A stretch of DNA of 64,000 nt from Dehalobacter sp. DCA. GTDB taxonomy: Bacteria; Bacillota; Desulfitobacteriia; Desulfitobacteriales; Syntrophobotulaceae. The stretch lies in the NCBI RefSeq assembly GCF_000305775.1, contig NC_018866.1:496001-560000 (forward strand). The letters are read 5' to 3'. Positions 8,145 to 16,215 of the stretch are shown piece by piece; position 1 is the stretch's first letter, and each line of letters starts with the position of its first letter. The position numbers and the translations under genes were made by a program. Below the pieces are notes generated by a model. That model was given only the letters and a program-made list of their open reading frames with translations. It was not told the DNA's origin and made no database searches.

Positions 8145-8585
8145 ATGAAAAAAATAATCTGTATGAGTCTAATTGTACTTATGGCCATTTTTTCTGCCGT
8201 TCCGGCTTATGCTGCTATTGATGAGAATAATATCAGAACACAAGGATCAGGAACGGTAAGCCCTTTATTTACTTACATTTTACAACTAAATGTAGGTCTT
8301 AATATCGATTCATCAGGGAAAGCGGCCTGTATGGGTGATGTTAGCTTATACTCTGGTACCAACCGTGTAGATTTAACGGTACAATTGCAGAAATCTACAG
8401 GCAGTGGCTGGAGTGCAATTAAAACCTGGACATCATCGGGAGTTGGGATGCCTGGCACGACAATATTACAAAACTATTATGTTGTCAGCGGGACCTATCG
8501 GGTATCTGCTACTGCTAAAGTCTATAATTCATCTGGAAATTTACTGGAAACTGTGACCGCATATTCTCCGACGTCAACATATTAA
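8145..8585 (+). CDS. Small secreted protein, paralogue of the one at 4638
   Basis: Start at 8145 is supported by AAAGGAGG 10 bases upstream. The 146-residue product has a clear signal peptide (MKKIICMSLIVLMAIFSAVP, cleavage after AYA). The mature part looks like a single beta-sandwich, with SLYSGTNRVDLTVQLQKS, WSAIKTW and YYVVSGTYRVSATAKVYN. It may belong to the family of secreted Firmicutes proteins labelled DUF6147, but that needs a profile search. It is transcribed from ECF promoter copy 4, directly after the anti-sigma gene. Its role is unknown; secretion and its regulation suggest an envelope-stress effector. Confidence 0.78.
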   Translation: MKKIICMSLIVLMAIFSAVPAYAAIDENNIRTQGSGTVSPLFTYILQLNVGLNIDSSGKAACMGDVSLYSGTNRVDLTVQLQKSTGSGWSAIKTWTSSGVGMPGTTILQNYYVVSGTYRVSATAKVYNSSGNLLETVTAYSPTSTY

Positions 8586-8653
8586 TTTGATAAAATCAGT
8601 GGAAAAGACCAACATATCTTCCTCTTTTCTACCGATCCTTATCAACCAATTAA

Positions 8654-8866
8654 CATTCTCAGTTAAAAAACAAATACGAAAGGGTCGATTCCTATAACAC
8701 TGATGATAAAAGTATTTATGTAGACAAGGGAGGGACGTAGTTACTAACAAATAAGAAGCTTTTTTCTTCGGCAGTCAATCCGATTGCAGTGGCTGCTGCC
8801 GTTGGTTTCTGTGTCATTTTAGGAGTAGGATATCTTATTAGAAAGAAAAAATATTGGTTCAATTAA
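8654..8866 (+). pseudogene. Remnant of a membrane-anchored surface protein C-terminus
   Basis: An open stretch without a start codon reads ...NKYERVDSYNTDDKSIYVD, meets one in-frame TAG at 8738-8740, then continues NKKLFSSAVNP..., a hydrophobic segment (AVAAAVGFCVILGVGYLI) and a basic tail RKKKYWFN before TAA at 8866. The single frame on both sides of the TAG and the anchor-like end suggest the 3' end of a decayed surface-protein gene. The stop at 8651 closes it upstream. Nothing else is seen in the gap 8586-8949 apart from the hairpin at 8911. Confidence 0.4.
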
Positions 8867-8910
8867 GCCGATGAGGATTTCAATGATTTATAAAGGTACC
8901 GGTGGGGTCG

Positions 8911-8943
8911 ACGCCATGTAGGGAAAGAATTCTTGCATGGCGT
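8911..8943 (-). terminator. Hairpin after the transporter gene
   Basis: Arms ACGCCATG (8911-8918) and CATGGCGT (8936-8943), just beyond the transporter stop codon on the minus strand. There is no strong T-run, so it may serve RNA stability. Confidence 0.5.
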
Positions 8944-8949
8944 TCTGGG

Positions 8950-10230
8950 CTAAATCAAATAGCGCAGAACAAGGTAAACCGTGCTGATGGCGACGGTGAT
9001 CAGCATCACGGGGAAGCAGACTTTAAAGTACTGGCCGAAGGTAATTTTGTATCCTGCTTCTTCGGACATACCAGAAGCTACGACATTGGCGCTTGCACCG
9101 ATAATGGTGCCGTTTCCGCCCAGACAGGCCCCCAGTGAGAGCGCCCACCATAATGGTGTAATATCCATTCCGGTCAGCACGCCGACTTCCTGAATCAGCG
9201 GGATCATGGTCGCGGTAAACGGGATGTTGTCAACAAAGGCTGAAGCGATCGCTGAAACCCAGAGAACGGCCATTCCGAGTAAAAACATATCACCGTTGGT
9301 TTGCTGAACGATGCTTTTCGCAAGCACTTCCAAAACTCCGGCCCGTTCCAGACCGCCCACCAGCATAAAAAGACCGGCAAAGAAGAAGATCGTTTTCCAC
9401 TCGACTTCTTTAAATACTCTCTCCGGGTTGACTCTGGAAATCAGCAGAAGAAGGACTGCACCGGTCATTGCTACGACCGAAGACGGATAATTTAAAATGC
9501 TATGCAGGATAAAGCCCAGGATGGTCAGGCCCAGTACGATCAGGCATTTCGTAAGGAGCTTCTTATCCTTGAGTGCTTCGTATTCGTTGAACAGCAGAAC
9601 CTTTTTTTTGTTCTCTTCGTTTGTATGGAGATATTTTTTATAGACCAGCAGAAATGCTCCAATGGTGACGAGCAGGATAGGAACAATGATTGGCGCAACA
9701 TTCATAACAAAATCCATAAAGCTTAAGCCCGTTTTCGTCCCGATCATGATATTTGGCGGGTCGCCGATCAGGGTTGCCGTGCCGCCGATATTCGAAGCAA
9801 AGATCTGGCTGATGACGAACGGGACAGGCTTTAACTTGAGCTCCCTTGTTACATCCAGCGTGATCGGGAGAATCAACAGAATTGTGGTTACATTGTCCAG
9901 AAAGGCTGAAGCAATCGCTGTAATGAAGGAAAGGTACACCAACACTTTCCAGGGTTCGCCTTTGGCCAGCTTGACAACTTTAATGGCCAGAAATTCGAAC
10001 ACACCGGTGCGCTGGGTGATCATAACGATCACCATCATGCTGATCAGCAGGGCAAGTGTATTAAAGTCGATGGCTTCGTAAGGATTTTCATGGTCTAATA
10101 GCCCCGTAAGCGCCATCAGAACGCCGCCGCCGAGCGCGATGATCACTCTGTCGATCTTTTCAGTAACGATGAGCAGATAGGCAGCTGCAAAGATAATGAC
10201 AGACAGTGTCATGGCAGGTGTGAATTCCAT
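8950..10230 (-). CDS. ArsB/NhaD-family ion transporter
   Basis: The 426-residue protein is almost entirely hydrophobic, with about 10-12 membrane segments. Family hallmarks are the two inverted halves with SAFLDNVTTILLILPITL and SAFVDNIPFTATMIPLI, and GGTATLIGDPPNIMIG with its counterpart GGNGTIIGASANVV. Start 10230 has AAGGAGG about 12 bases upstream. It should exchange or export an ion (Na+/H+, arsenite or an anion) at the cytoplasmic membrane; the substrate cannot be told from sequence. No ars regulator or other ion gene is adjacent, so an arsenic role is not supported. Confidence 0.85.
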   Translation of the reverse strand: MEFTPAMTLSVIIFAAAYLLIVTEKIDRVIIALGGGVLMALTGLLDHENPYEAIDFNTLALLISMMVIVMITQRTGVFEFLAIKVVKLAKGEPWKVLVYLSFITAIASAFLDNVTTILLILPITLDVTRELKLKPVPFVISQIFASNIGGTATLIGDPPNIMIGTKTGLSFMDFVMNVAPIIVPILLVTIGAFLLVYKKYLHTNEENKKKVLLFNEYEALKDKKLLTKCLIVLGLTILGFILHSILNYPSSVVAMTGAVLLLLISRVNPERVFKEVEWKTIFFFAGLFMLVGGLERAGVLEVLAKSIVQQTNGDMFLLGMAVLWVSAIASAFVDNIPFTATMIPLIQEVGVLTGMDITPLWWALSLGACLGGNGTIIGASANVVASGMSEEAGYKITFGQYFKVCFPVMLITVAISTVYLVLRYLI

Positions 10231-10489
10231 TGCCGAAAGGCCTCCTTCGTCTTTTCTGAATCGGTGTACATAGGGTACGGCTTCGACAGTAAACTTTTTC
10301 CTAATACATTATGGCACTCCTGGCAAATTAATCAACAAGTATCCGGCTAACAGTCTCAATATATTTTTATATTTTTATTTTCCAAATTCTTTATTTTCTT
10401 ATATAATAGATAGGAATTAAGATAGATAGGGATTAAAATCAAGATCAAAAAGATCGTTTCTATCTGAAGAGGAGATACAGGAGGGTACA
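10231..10489. promoter_or_regulatory. Divergent promoter region with a tandem 16-base repeat
   Basis: An AT-rich gap between divergent genes. A TATAAT-like sequence occurs near 10402-10407, followed by two tandem copies of AGATAGGrATTAArAT (10408-10423 and 10424-10439) before the 10490 gene. The repeat could be an operator, but no regulator is identified. Confidence 0.4.
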
Positions 10490-10837
10490 ATGGACGAAAA
10501 AATAGCCAAATTGAAGGAATACCTTCAAATGGAGACAGAGATTACCTTTGAAGAATTCAAAACCTATTATACCGGTGTGATTGAACAGCTGAACAAAACA
10601 TATAACGAGATGGACCAGGCTGCCTGTTTCCAAGCCAGGTATATTTGCAGTATCGTTCAGGGCAATGCCGAATCTCGTGCCCAGAGAAGTAAAGTGAATG
10701 GGAAAGCCTTCAAAAAAATGGCTGCCAAATGCGGATTTTGGGTTGATGCGATTGATTATCGGCTGAAAAAAGAAGGCCTGACCCAAAATCAGATTGACGC
10801 GATGATGAGTGAGATGAACGAGGCTGCTGAGCAGTAA
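10490..10837 (+). CDS. Conserved hypothetical protein, 115 residues
   Basis: A good AGGAGG ribosome site precedes the ATG. The product is soluble, mostly helical and charged (MDEKIAKLKEYLQMETEIT at the start, acidic end EMNEAAEQ), with three Cys (CFQARYIC and KCGFW) that are too scattered for a clear metal site. It has no signal peptide and no recognised domain. It ends 47 bases before the DHH-CBS-nucleotidyltransferase gene on the same strand and may be cotranscribed with it. The function is unknown. Confidence 0.7.
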   Translation: MDEKIAKLKEYLQMETEITFEEFKTYYTGVIEQLNKTYNEMDQAACFQARYICSIVQGNAESRAQRSKVNGKAFKKMAAKCGFWVDAIDYRLKKEGLTQNQIDAMMSEMNEAAEQ

Positions 10838-10884
10838 GGACTTAGGAATTTATAGGCGAAAAGGGTATGGATGGAGAATCAGCG

Positions 10885-13470
10885 ATGATCATTATCCTGT
10901 CACATCAATTTCTCGATTTTGATGCGCTTGCAGCGATGGCCGCAGCCCAAAAGCTATGTCCTGAAGCCGTGTTGGTGATCGACGGCAAATACGGTTCTTA
11001 TGTACAGGAATTTTTATCGCTGGCCAAAGAACAATTGCCCTACTACCGCTTCAAAGATATTGACGTGGACAAGGTAGAAAAGATCATTCTCGTGGATACA
11101 CAAGAAATCGAACGGTCCATCGGTAATAAAAATCTTATGGACCGACTTCGGGCCATCCCAATTGAGATCATTGACCATCATCCTGTCGTCGAACCGGATG
11201 GTCAGAACCGGATTATTGAAATGGTTGGAGCCTGTACAACGATTCTGGTCGAACAGATTCAGCAAAGAGGCATTAACCTGACCAGTTTCGATGCGACGTT
11301 AATGGCTCTGGGAATTTATGATGACACCGGGAGCCTGCTTTTTGCAAACACAACACCTAGGGATCTGCTGGCAGCCGCCTATCTTGTGGAAGAAGGGGCT
11401 GAGCTTGCCGTTATGGCGGAGTATCTGCAGAGACCGCTTACCTCGGAGCAAAAGGACTTATTCCAGCAGTTACTGGATAACGGCGTGATCGAAAAATATA
11501 ATGAAATGCCGGTTTTTATCTCCTATGCCGAAAGCAGGGAGTATTTTTCAGGGCTGGCTTTGCTTGCTCACCGGATCGGTGAATTTGAGAATGCGGAGAT
11601 CTTTTTCCTCGTCGTGAAGATGGAAGACCGGGTCTATCTTGTCGGCAGAGCAAGAGGAGGCAGCAGCCTGCCGCTCAATGAAATTGTTCAGGCTTTTGGC
11701 GGCGGAGGCCATGAAAAAGCCGCTTCAGCCGTAATCAAAAATGGCAATATAGACAGCATCATCAGGCTGTTACGAGAAGAGATCAAGCTGAGGGCAGAGA
11801 AACCAACGACGATACGCGACATTATGAGTTATCCTGTTAAAACGGTTTTCCCGGATACCTCGATCGAAGAGGTAGGCAAGATGCTTTTAAAGTACGGGCA
11901 TACCGGTCTGCCTGTTGTCCAGGCTGAAAAACTTGTCGGGATTATCTCGCGCAGGGACGTGGACAAGGCCTTGAAACACGGGCTGCAGCATGCTCCGGTG
12001 AAGGGGTTTATGACCCGGGACGTGATCACGGTCCAGCCGGATTTAAGTTGGGAAGAAGTCCAGAAGCTGATGGTTTTACATGATATCGGCAGAATCCCGG
12101 TGGTGGAAAACGAGATCCTTACCGGCATTGTGTCGAGATCCGATGTGATGCGGCTCATTTATGGCAGCGTCGTACCGACCTTAAATGAGCTTGCCAGGGA
12201 CAGAAGCATAGCCAGACGGGAAGAAATCCTGCGGCATATTGCAGGGCTTCCCCAGTACATTCAGGATGATCTGGCGGCAATTCGGGAAGCCGCTTCGGAA
12301 ATGGGGAACCAGGTCTATCTGGTTGGCGGTTTTGTCAGGGATTTACTGATGAATATGCCGAACAATGATCTGGATATTGTTGTCGAAGGCAAAGGGATTG
12401 AGCTGGGTAGGATTCTGAGTAAAAAACTGGCTTGCGACAAATTGGTCTTGCATGCGTCCTTTGGTACAGCCAGTCTGATTTTCAGCAACGGCACACATTT
12501 GGACATTGCTTCAACCCGCCGGGAAGATTATGATTTTCCCGGAGCTTTGCCGGTTGTGGAGGAGTCAACCCTCAGAGAGGATTTGCTCCGGAGAGATTTC
12601 ACCATTAATGCCATGGCTTTATGTTTGAACGAAGACAGCTTTGGCCATATCATTGATTATTATGGCGGTTTTCGTGACCTGCAGCAAAAGGAAATTCGTT
12701 TCTTGCATAACCTCAGCTTTATTGACGATCCTACCCGGATGCTCAGAGCGATAAAGTTTGCAGTTCGGTATGCGTTTAAGCTTGCCAAGGTGACGGCGGA
12801 TGCGATACCGATCGCCTTAAAAGAGGACGTTTTTGCCAAAATCAGTGCGGAACGCTTTACGGAAGAACTGATCCTGATCTATAAGGAAGCTAAATTTCAG
12901 CGTATGGGCCGCGAATTAGTACGGAACGGTATTTTCAAAGCCTGGTTTAAAGCAGATTATGCCTGGAATTTTGAGGAGGCGGAGTCTGTCGGTGAGCAAA
13001 GGTCATTGACCGAACGATGGCTCATCAGCCTGAAAAATCTGGACAGTAATGAGATTTCCGCTGTTTTGGACAGACTGACCTTACCTAAATCTCTCAAAAG
13101 GATTACACTGGAATACCTGCGGCTGAAGCAAGCCTTAAAACTGGAAGATCTTACCGATCTGAAAAACATTGATGAATTACTTGCAGGAGTTCCGTTATTG
13201 TTGTTTAATATTCTTGGCAGTGATGATGCCTATACGGATTCTCTGAAAAAATACCGTTTGGTGCGCGAGGGAATCCAGATGAAAATAACCGGAAAAGATC
13301 TGCGGCAATCAGGCGTCAGGGAAGGACCGGAAATCGGCAGCATCCTGAAACAAATTCGGCTGGCCTGGCTCGAAGGAAAAATCCGGACTCCGGATGAAGA
13401 AAAAAGGTATCTCAAAATCCTGCTCGAAAAAAATGACAGAGCTGATTGCATAGATAATAAACCAATATAA
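10885..13470 (+). CDS. DHH phosphoesterase-CBS-tRNA nucleotidyltransferase fusion
   Basis: About 861 residues from ATG 10885 (GGAG 8 bases upstream; ATG 10867 is an alternative). Four parts are visible. The first is a DHH phosphoesterase (DFDALAA, DHHP near residue 100) with a DHHA1 end (GGGGHEKAASA). The second is a pair of CBS domains (about 310-430: TIRDIMSYPVKTV, VKGFMTRDVITV). The third is a poly(A) polymerase/CCA-adding head (YLVGGFVRDLLM, DLDIVVEG, RRDFTINAMAL, DDPTRMLRAIKFAVRYAF). The last is a helical tail. This matches the long class of bacterial tRNA nucleotidyltransferases of the A-adding/CCA type with N-terminal DHH and CBS regions. It probably repairs or builds tRNA 3' ends, perhaps sensing adenine nucleotides through CBS. 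Confidence 0.88.
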   Translation: MIIILSHQFLDFDALAAMAAAQKLCPEAVLVIDGKYGSYVQEFLSLAKEQLPYYRFKDIDVDKVEKIILVDTQEIERSIGNKNLMDRLRAIPIEIIDHHPVVEPDGQNRIIEMVGACTTILVEQIQQRGINLTSFDATLMALGIYDDTGSLLFANTTPRDLLAAAYLVEEGAELAVMAEYLQRPLTSEQKDLFQQLLDNGVIEKYNEMPVFISYAESREYFSGLALLAHRIGEFENAEIFFLVVKMEDRVYLVGRARGGSSLPLNEIVQAFGGGGHEKAASAVIKNGNIDSIIRLLREEIKLRAEKPTTIRDIMSYPVKTVFPDTSIEEVGKMLLKYGHTGLPVVQAEKLVGIISRRDVDKALKHGLQHAPVKGFMTRDVITVQPDLSWEEVQKLMVLHDIGRIPVVENEILTGIVSRSDVMRLIYGSVVPTLNELARDRSIARREEILRHIAGLPQYIQDDLAAIREAASEMGNQVYLVGGFVRDLLMNMPNNDLDIVVEGKGIELGRILSKKLACDKLVLHASFGTASLIFSNGTHLDIASTRREDYDFPGALPVVEESTLREDLLRRDFTINAMALCLNEDSFGHIIDYYGGFRDLQQKEIRFLHNLSFIDDPTRMLRAIKFAVRYAFKLAKVTADAIPIALKEDVFAKISAERFTEELILIYKEAKFQRMGRELVRNGIFKAWFKADYAWNFEEAESVGEQRSLTERWLISLKNLDSNEISAVLDRLTLPKSLKRITLEYLRLKQALKLEDLTDLKNIDELLAGVPLLLFNILGSDDAYTDSLKKYRLVREGIQMKITGKDLRQSGVREGPEIGSILKQIRLAWLEGKIRTPDEEKRYLKILLEKNDRADCIDNKPI

Positions 13471-13508
13471 AATAGATCTTTATGAATTGTAAAATTCTGA
13501 AGGGAGAA

Positions 13509-14489
13509 ATGACTTTGAGAAACAGAATTTTTAGCGGTATGCGGCCGACAGGTTCGCTGCACATAGGACATTTAAGCGTTCTACAGAATTGGGCTGCGCT
13601 CCAGGATGAATATGAATGCTATTTTGGTATTGTCGACTGGCATGCGCTGACCACTGGTTATGAAGATAAGCTTGACCTGAAGGCTTTAATCCGAGAAATG
13701 GCTCTGGACTGGCTGAGTGTCGGCATTGATCCTGAAAAGAGCGCCGTGTTCATTCAATCCCAGGTCAAGGAACATGCGGAACTTCACCTTTTGTTTTCCA
13801 TGTTCACGCCGATTTCGTGGCTGGAAAGAGTGCCAACGTATAAGGATCAGCTCCAGCAGCTCGGGAATGAAGGCAAAGACCTGCATACGTATGGTTTTCT
13901 CGGTTATCCTTTACTGCAGGCGGCGGATATTCTCGTCTACAAGGCCAAAGCCGTCCCGGTAGGAGAAGACCAAATCCCGCATATCGAGCTTTGCCGGGAA
14001 GTCGGACGCCGCTTTAATTACCTGTATGGGAACGTTTTTCCCGAGCCGCAGGCCCTTATCGGCAAAGTGCCGCTGCTGCCGGGTGTTGACGGCCGAAAAA
14101 TGAGCAAAAGCTATAACAACGCAATCTCGCTTACAGCCTCAACCGAAGAAATCAATACCAGGGTCAAACAGATGATCACGGATCCCGAGCGCCTCCGCAA
14201 GGACGATCCGGGACATCCGGAAGTCTGTGTGGTTTCCAAATTCCATCATATCTACACGCCGGATGTGAACCGGGTCGAAGAAGAATGCTGTGCCGGCAGG
14301 ATCGGCTGCGTCGCCTGTAAGAAGTATCTGGCTGAAAACATCGATAAAGTGCTTGCCCCCTACCGGGAAAGAAGATTATTCTGGGATGAAGACGGGAAGG
14401 TTGAGAAAGTACTGCAGGAGGGCGCCGAAAAAGCCGGAATTACCGCTGCAGCAACCATGGCGGAAGTCCGGTCAGCGCTGGGGATCTGA
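13509..14489 (+). CDS. trpS: Tryptophan--tRNA ligase
   Basis: The start is ATG 13509 with AAGGGAG upstream; the frame is open to 13482 without a better site. The 326-residue product is normal for TrpRS. Class I signatures are visible: PTGSLHIGHLSVLQNW (HIGH) near residue 10 and KMSKSYNN near residue 195. It charges tRNA-Trp in the cytoplasm. Its last codon overlaps the scpA start (TGATG), suggesting an operon trpS-scpA-scpB. No T-box precedes it, unlike the trp operon at 23.9 kb. Confidence 0.95.
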   Translation: MTLRNRIFSGMRPTGSLHIGHLSVLQNWAALQDEYECYFGIVDWHALTTGYEDKLDLKALIREMALDWLSVGIDPEKSAVFIQSQVKEHAELHLLFSMFTPISWLERVPTYKDQLQQLGNEGKDLHTYGFLGYPLLQAADILVYKAKAVPVGEDQIPHIELCREVGRRFNYLYGNVFPEPQALIGKVPLLPGVDGRKMSKSYNNAISLTASTEEINTRVKQMITDPERLRKDDPGHPEVCVVSKFHHIYTPDVNRVEEECCAGRIGCVACKKYLAENIDKVLAPYRERRLFWDEDGKVEKVLQEGAEKAGITAAATMAEVRSALGI

Positions 14490-15265
14490 TGGATGATGCT
14501 CTAAAACATAAACCTTATGTTGAAATTCCCAATTTTCAAGGCCCTCTGGATTTACTCCTTCATCTGATCCAGGAGCATAAAGTTGATATTTATGATATTC
14601 CGATCGCGCTCATTGCCGATCAATTTATCGCTACTGTCCGCAGATTAGAAGCGCTGGATATGGAAGTGACTTCGGAATTTCTGGTGCTGGCGGCCCATCT
14701 GTTGTATCTGAAATCACGGCAGCTGCTGCCAAAACCGCAAAAGACCGAAGAGGAACTGCTGCTGGAAGAAGAGATGAAACAAGACCTTGTGGAAAGGCTT
14801 GTCACCTACAGGGCTTTTAAAAACATTGCCTCTTTTTTGAGTTCGAGGGACGAAACACTGGGCAGCAGGTATTTCCGGGAAATCGATCTGGAAGAGATCC
14901 TTTCCAGAATCCCGCCGCCGAACCCGTTGCAGGGCATTGTCATGGAGGATTTGTTCAAGGCGTTCCAAGCTGTTCTGGAGCGGGTTGAAAAAGGTGAGGA
15001 TATCCAGTATGTGCAGGTCGAAGAAATCCCTGTGGAGATGATGACGAGCGACATCATGCGCAGAATGATCCTGCATCCCAGAGGGTTGAAGTTTAGTCAG
15101 CTTCTAAGATACGGGTCGAGAGTAGAAATTGTGGTAGCCTTTATTGCTTTGCTTGAGCTGCTCAAAGAAGGAAAAGTCAGGGCGGAGCAAAGCAAGGAGG
15201 CCAATGAAATATTTTTGGTTCCAACCGAAAAAGCTTGGGACTTTCGAAATGAGGAATCGGGATGA
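14489..15265 (+). CDS. scpA: Segregation and condensation protein A
   Basis: The 258-residue product starts with the family pattern VEIPNFQGPLDLLLHLIQEHKVDIYDI and contains LVLAAHLLYLKSRQLLP. The C-terminal winged helix is the part around VAFIALLELLKEGKV. ScpA is the kleisin that bridges the SMC heads and organises the chromosome. Its ATG overlaps the trpS stop by one base and its end overlaps scpB by four bases, so translation is coupled. Confidence 0.95.
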   Translation: MDDALKHKPYVEIPNFQGPLDLLLHLIQEHKVDIYDIPIALIADQFIATVRRLEALDMEVTSEFLVLAAHLLYLKSRQLLPKPQKTEEELLLEEEMKQDLVERLVTYRAFKNIASFLSSRDETLGSRYFREIDLEEILSRIPPPNPLQGIVMEDLFKAFQAVLERVEKGEDIQYVQVEEIPVEMMTSDIMRRMILHPRGLKFSQLLRYGSRVEIVVAFIALLELLKEGKVRAEQSKEANEIFLVPTEKAWDFRNEESG

Positions 15266-15798
15266 TGCTGTTTCAGGATACGGAAATTGCTGCCCTGGAA
15301 GCTTTGCTTTTTGTGGCCAAGGAACCGCTGAGCATGACGAAAATTGCAGAGATACTGGAGATACCGGCCGATCATGTACCTGAATTTCTGCAGGCACTAA
15401 AGGACAGATATGAAGATCCCGCGAGCGGTTTGGTGCTTATTGAGCTGGAACAGGGTTTCCGGATCGGAACGAAGCCTGAACTTGCCGGTTATATCGAAGT
15501 CTTGTACAAACAGCCTTCTCAGATACTGTCGAATGCAGCGCTGGAAGTCCTGTCGATTATTGCTTACAAACAGCCGATTACCCGCGGTGAAATTGATTTC
15601 ATCCGCGGCGTCCAATCCGACCGGGCGCTGGCCACGCTGGTTGAAAGAGGGCTGGTCAAAGACTTGGGACGGAAGGATGGTCCGGGACGGCCGATCCTTT
15701 ACGGGACAACCGAAGATTTTCTTATCCACTTTGGCCTGAAATCTATTCAGGATCTCCCGCCGCTGGAGCATACGGCAGAAGAGGAAGAGGAAGCTTAA
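15262..15798 (+). CDS. scpB: Segregation and condensation protein B
   Basis: The 178-residue protein has the two winged-helix domains of ScpB. Typical stretches are EALLFVAKEPLSMTKIAEIL near the start and AALEVLSIIAYKQPITRGEI with IRGVQSDRALATL in the second half. It works with ScpA and SMC in chromosome condensation. Overlap with scpA is ATGA. The acidic end (EHTAEEEEEA) is common for the family. Confidence 0.95.
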   Translation: MMLFQDTEIAALEALLFVAKEPLSMTKIAEILEIPADHVPEFLQALKDRYEDPASGLVLIELEQGFRIGTKPELAGYIEVLYKQPSQILSNAALEVLSIIAYKQPITRGEIDFIRGVQSDRALATLVERGLVKDLGRKDGPGRPILYGTTEDFLIHFGLKSIQDLPPLEHTAEEEEEA

Positions 15799-15884
15799 TC
15801 GATCAGATAGGAATTATTCTTATCGGAAGTTGTCTTTTTCTGTCGGATGTGCTAAAATAACTGGGCAAATTGAATATTTTTAGG

Positions 15885-16041
15885 GATAGAGGCGCAGTGC
15901 TTAAGAGTAATTATTCCGAGATGCCAGTCGATGACGAATAAAGAAAGGAAACACTGCCGAAGCCGGATGATGGCCAAGAGTCGGGCTGGGTTTATACTGA
16001 AAGAGTATAAAACTGTCATTCTGAAACGGAATGAAGCGCTA
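15885..16041 (+). ncRNA. Lysine riboswitch (L box)
   Basis: Conserved L-box blocks occur in order: ATAGAGGCGC, AAGAGTA, AAAGAAAGG, GCCGAAGCC, GGGCTGGGT, ACTGTCA and the closing GCGCTAT that pairs with the first block (P1). It lies upstream of lysA, as expected. A terminator hairpin with a T-run follows at 16098. High lysine should favour that terminator. Confidence 0.92.
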
Positions 16042-16097
16042 TTCGGAACCTTTCAAATTACCGTCGTTTGAAATGCCGGTAAAATAGGATTTTTCAG

Positions 16098-16126
16098 GTT
16101 TACGGGTAGTATCCGTAAACTTTTTT
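16098..16126 (+). terminator. Riboswitch-controlled terminator of lysA
   Basis: GTTTACGG and CCGTAAAC with a 7-base loop, then six T. It stands between the L box and lysA and is the likely expression platform. Confidence 0.85.
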
Positions 16127-16215
16127 CGTGTATTTGAAAATACGGTAAGCGCTTTCTGATACATCGAATTTCAGCTTAGGCTGCCGCCAATTTACCTTTA
16201 TAGGAGGATGCGACC

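Noticed and set aside
8654-8866. TAG as a read-through (pyrrolysine) codon in the surface-protein remnant
   Set aside because: Some relatives have pyrrolysine genes, but the frame has no start codon and is closed by TAA only 28 codons upstream, so decay is simpler.
9662-10081. Plus-strand frame of 139 codons within the transporter
   Set aside because: It is fully antisense to a well-supported membrane transporter gene.
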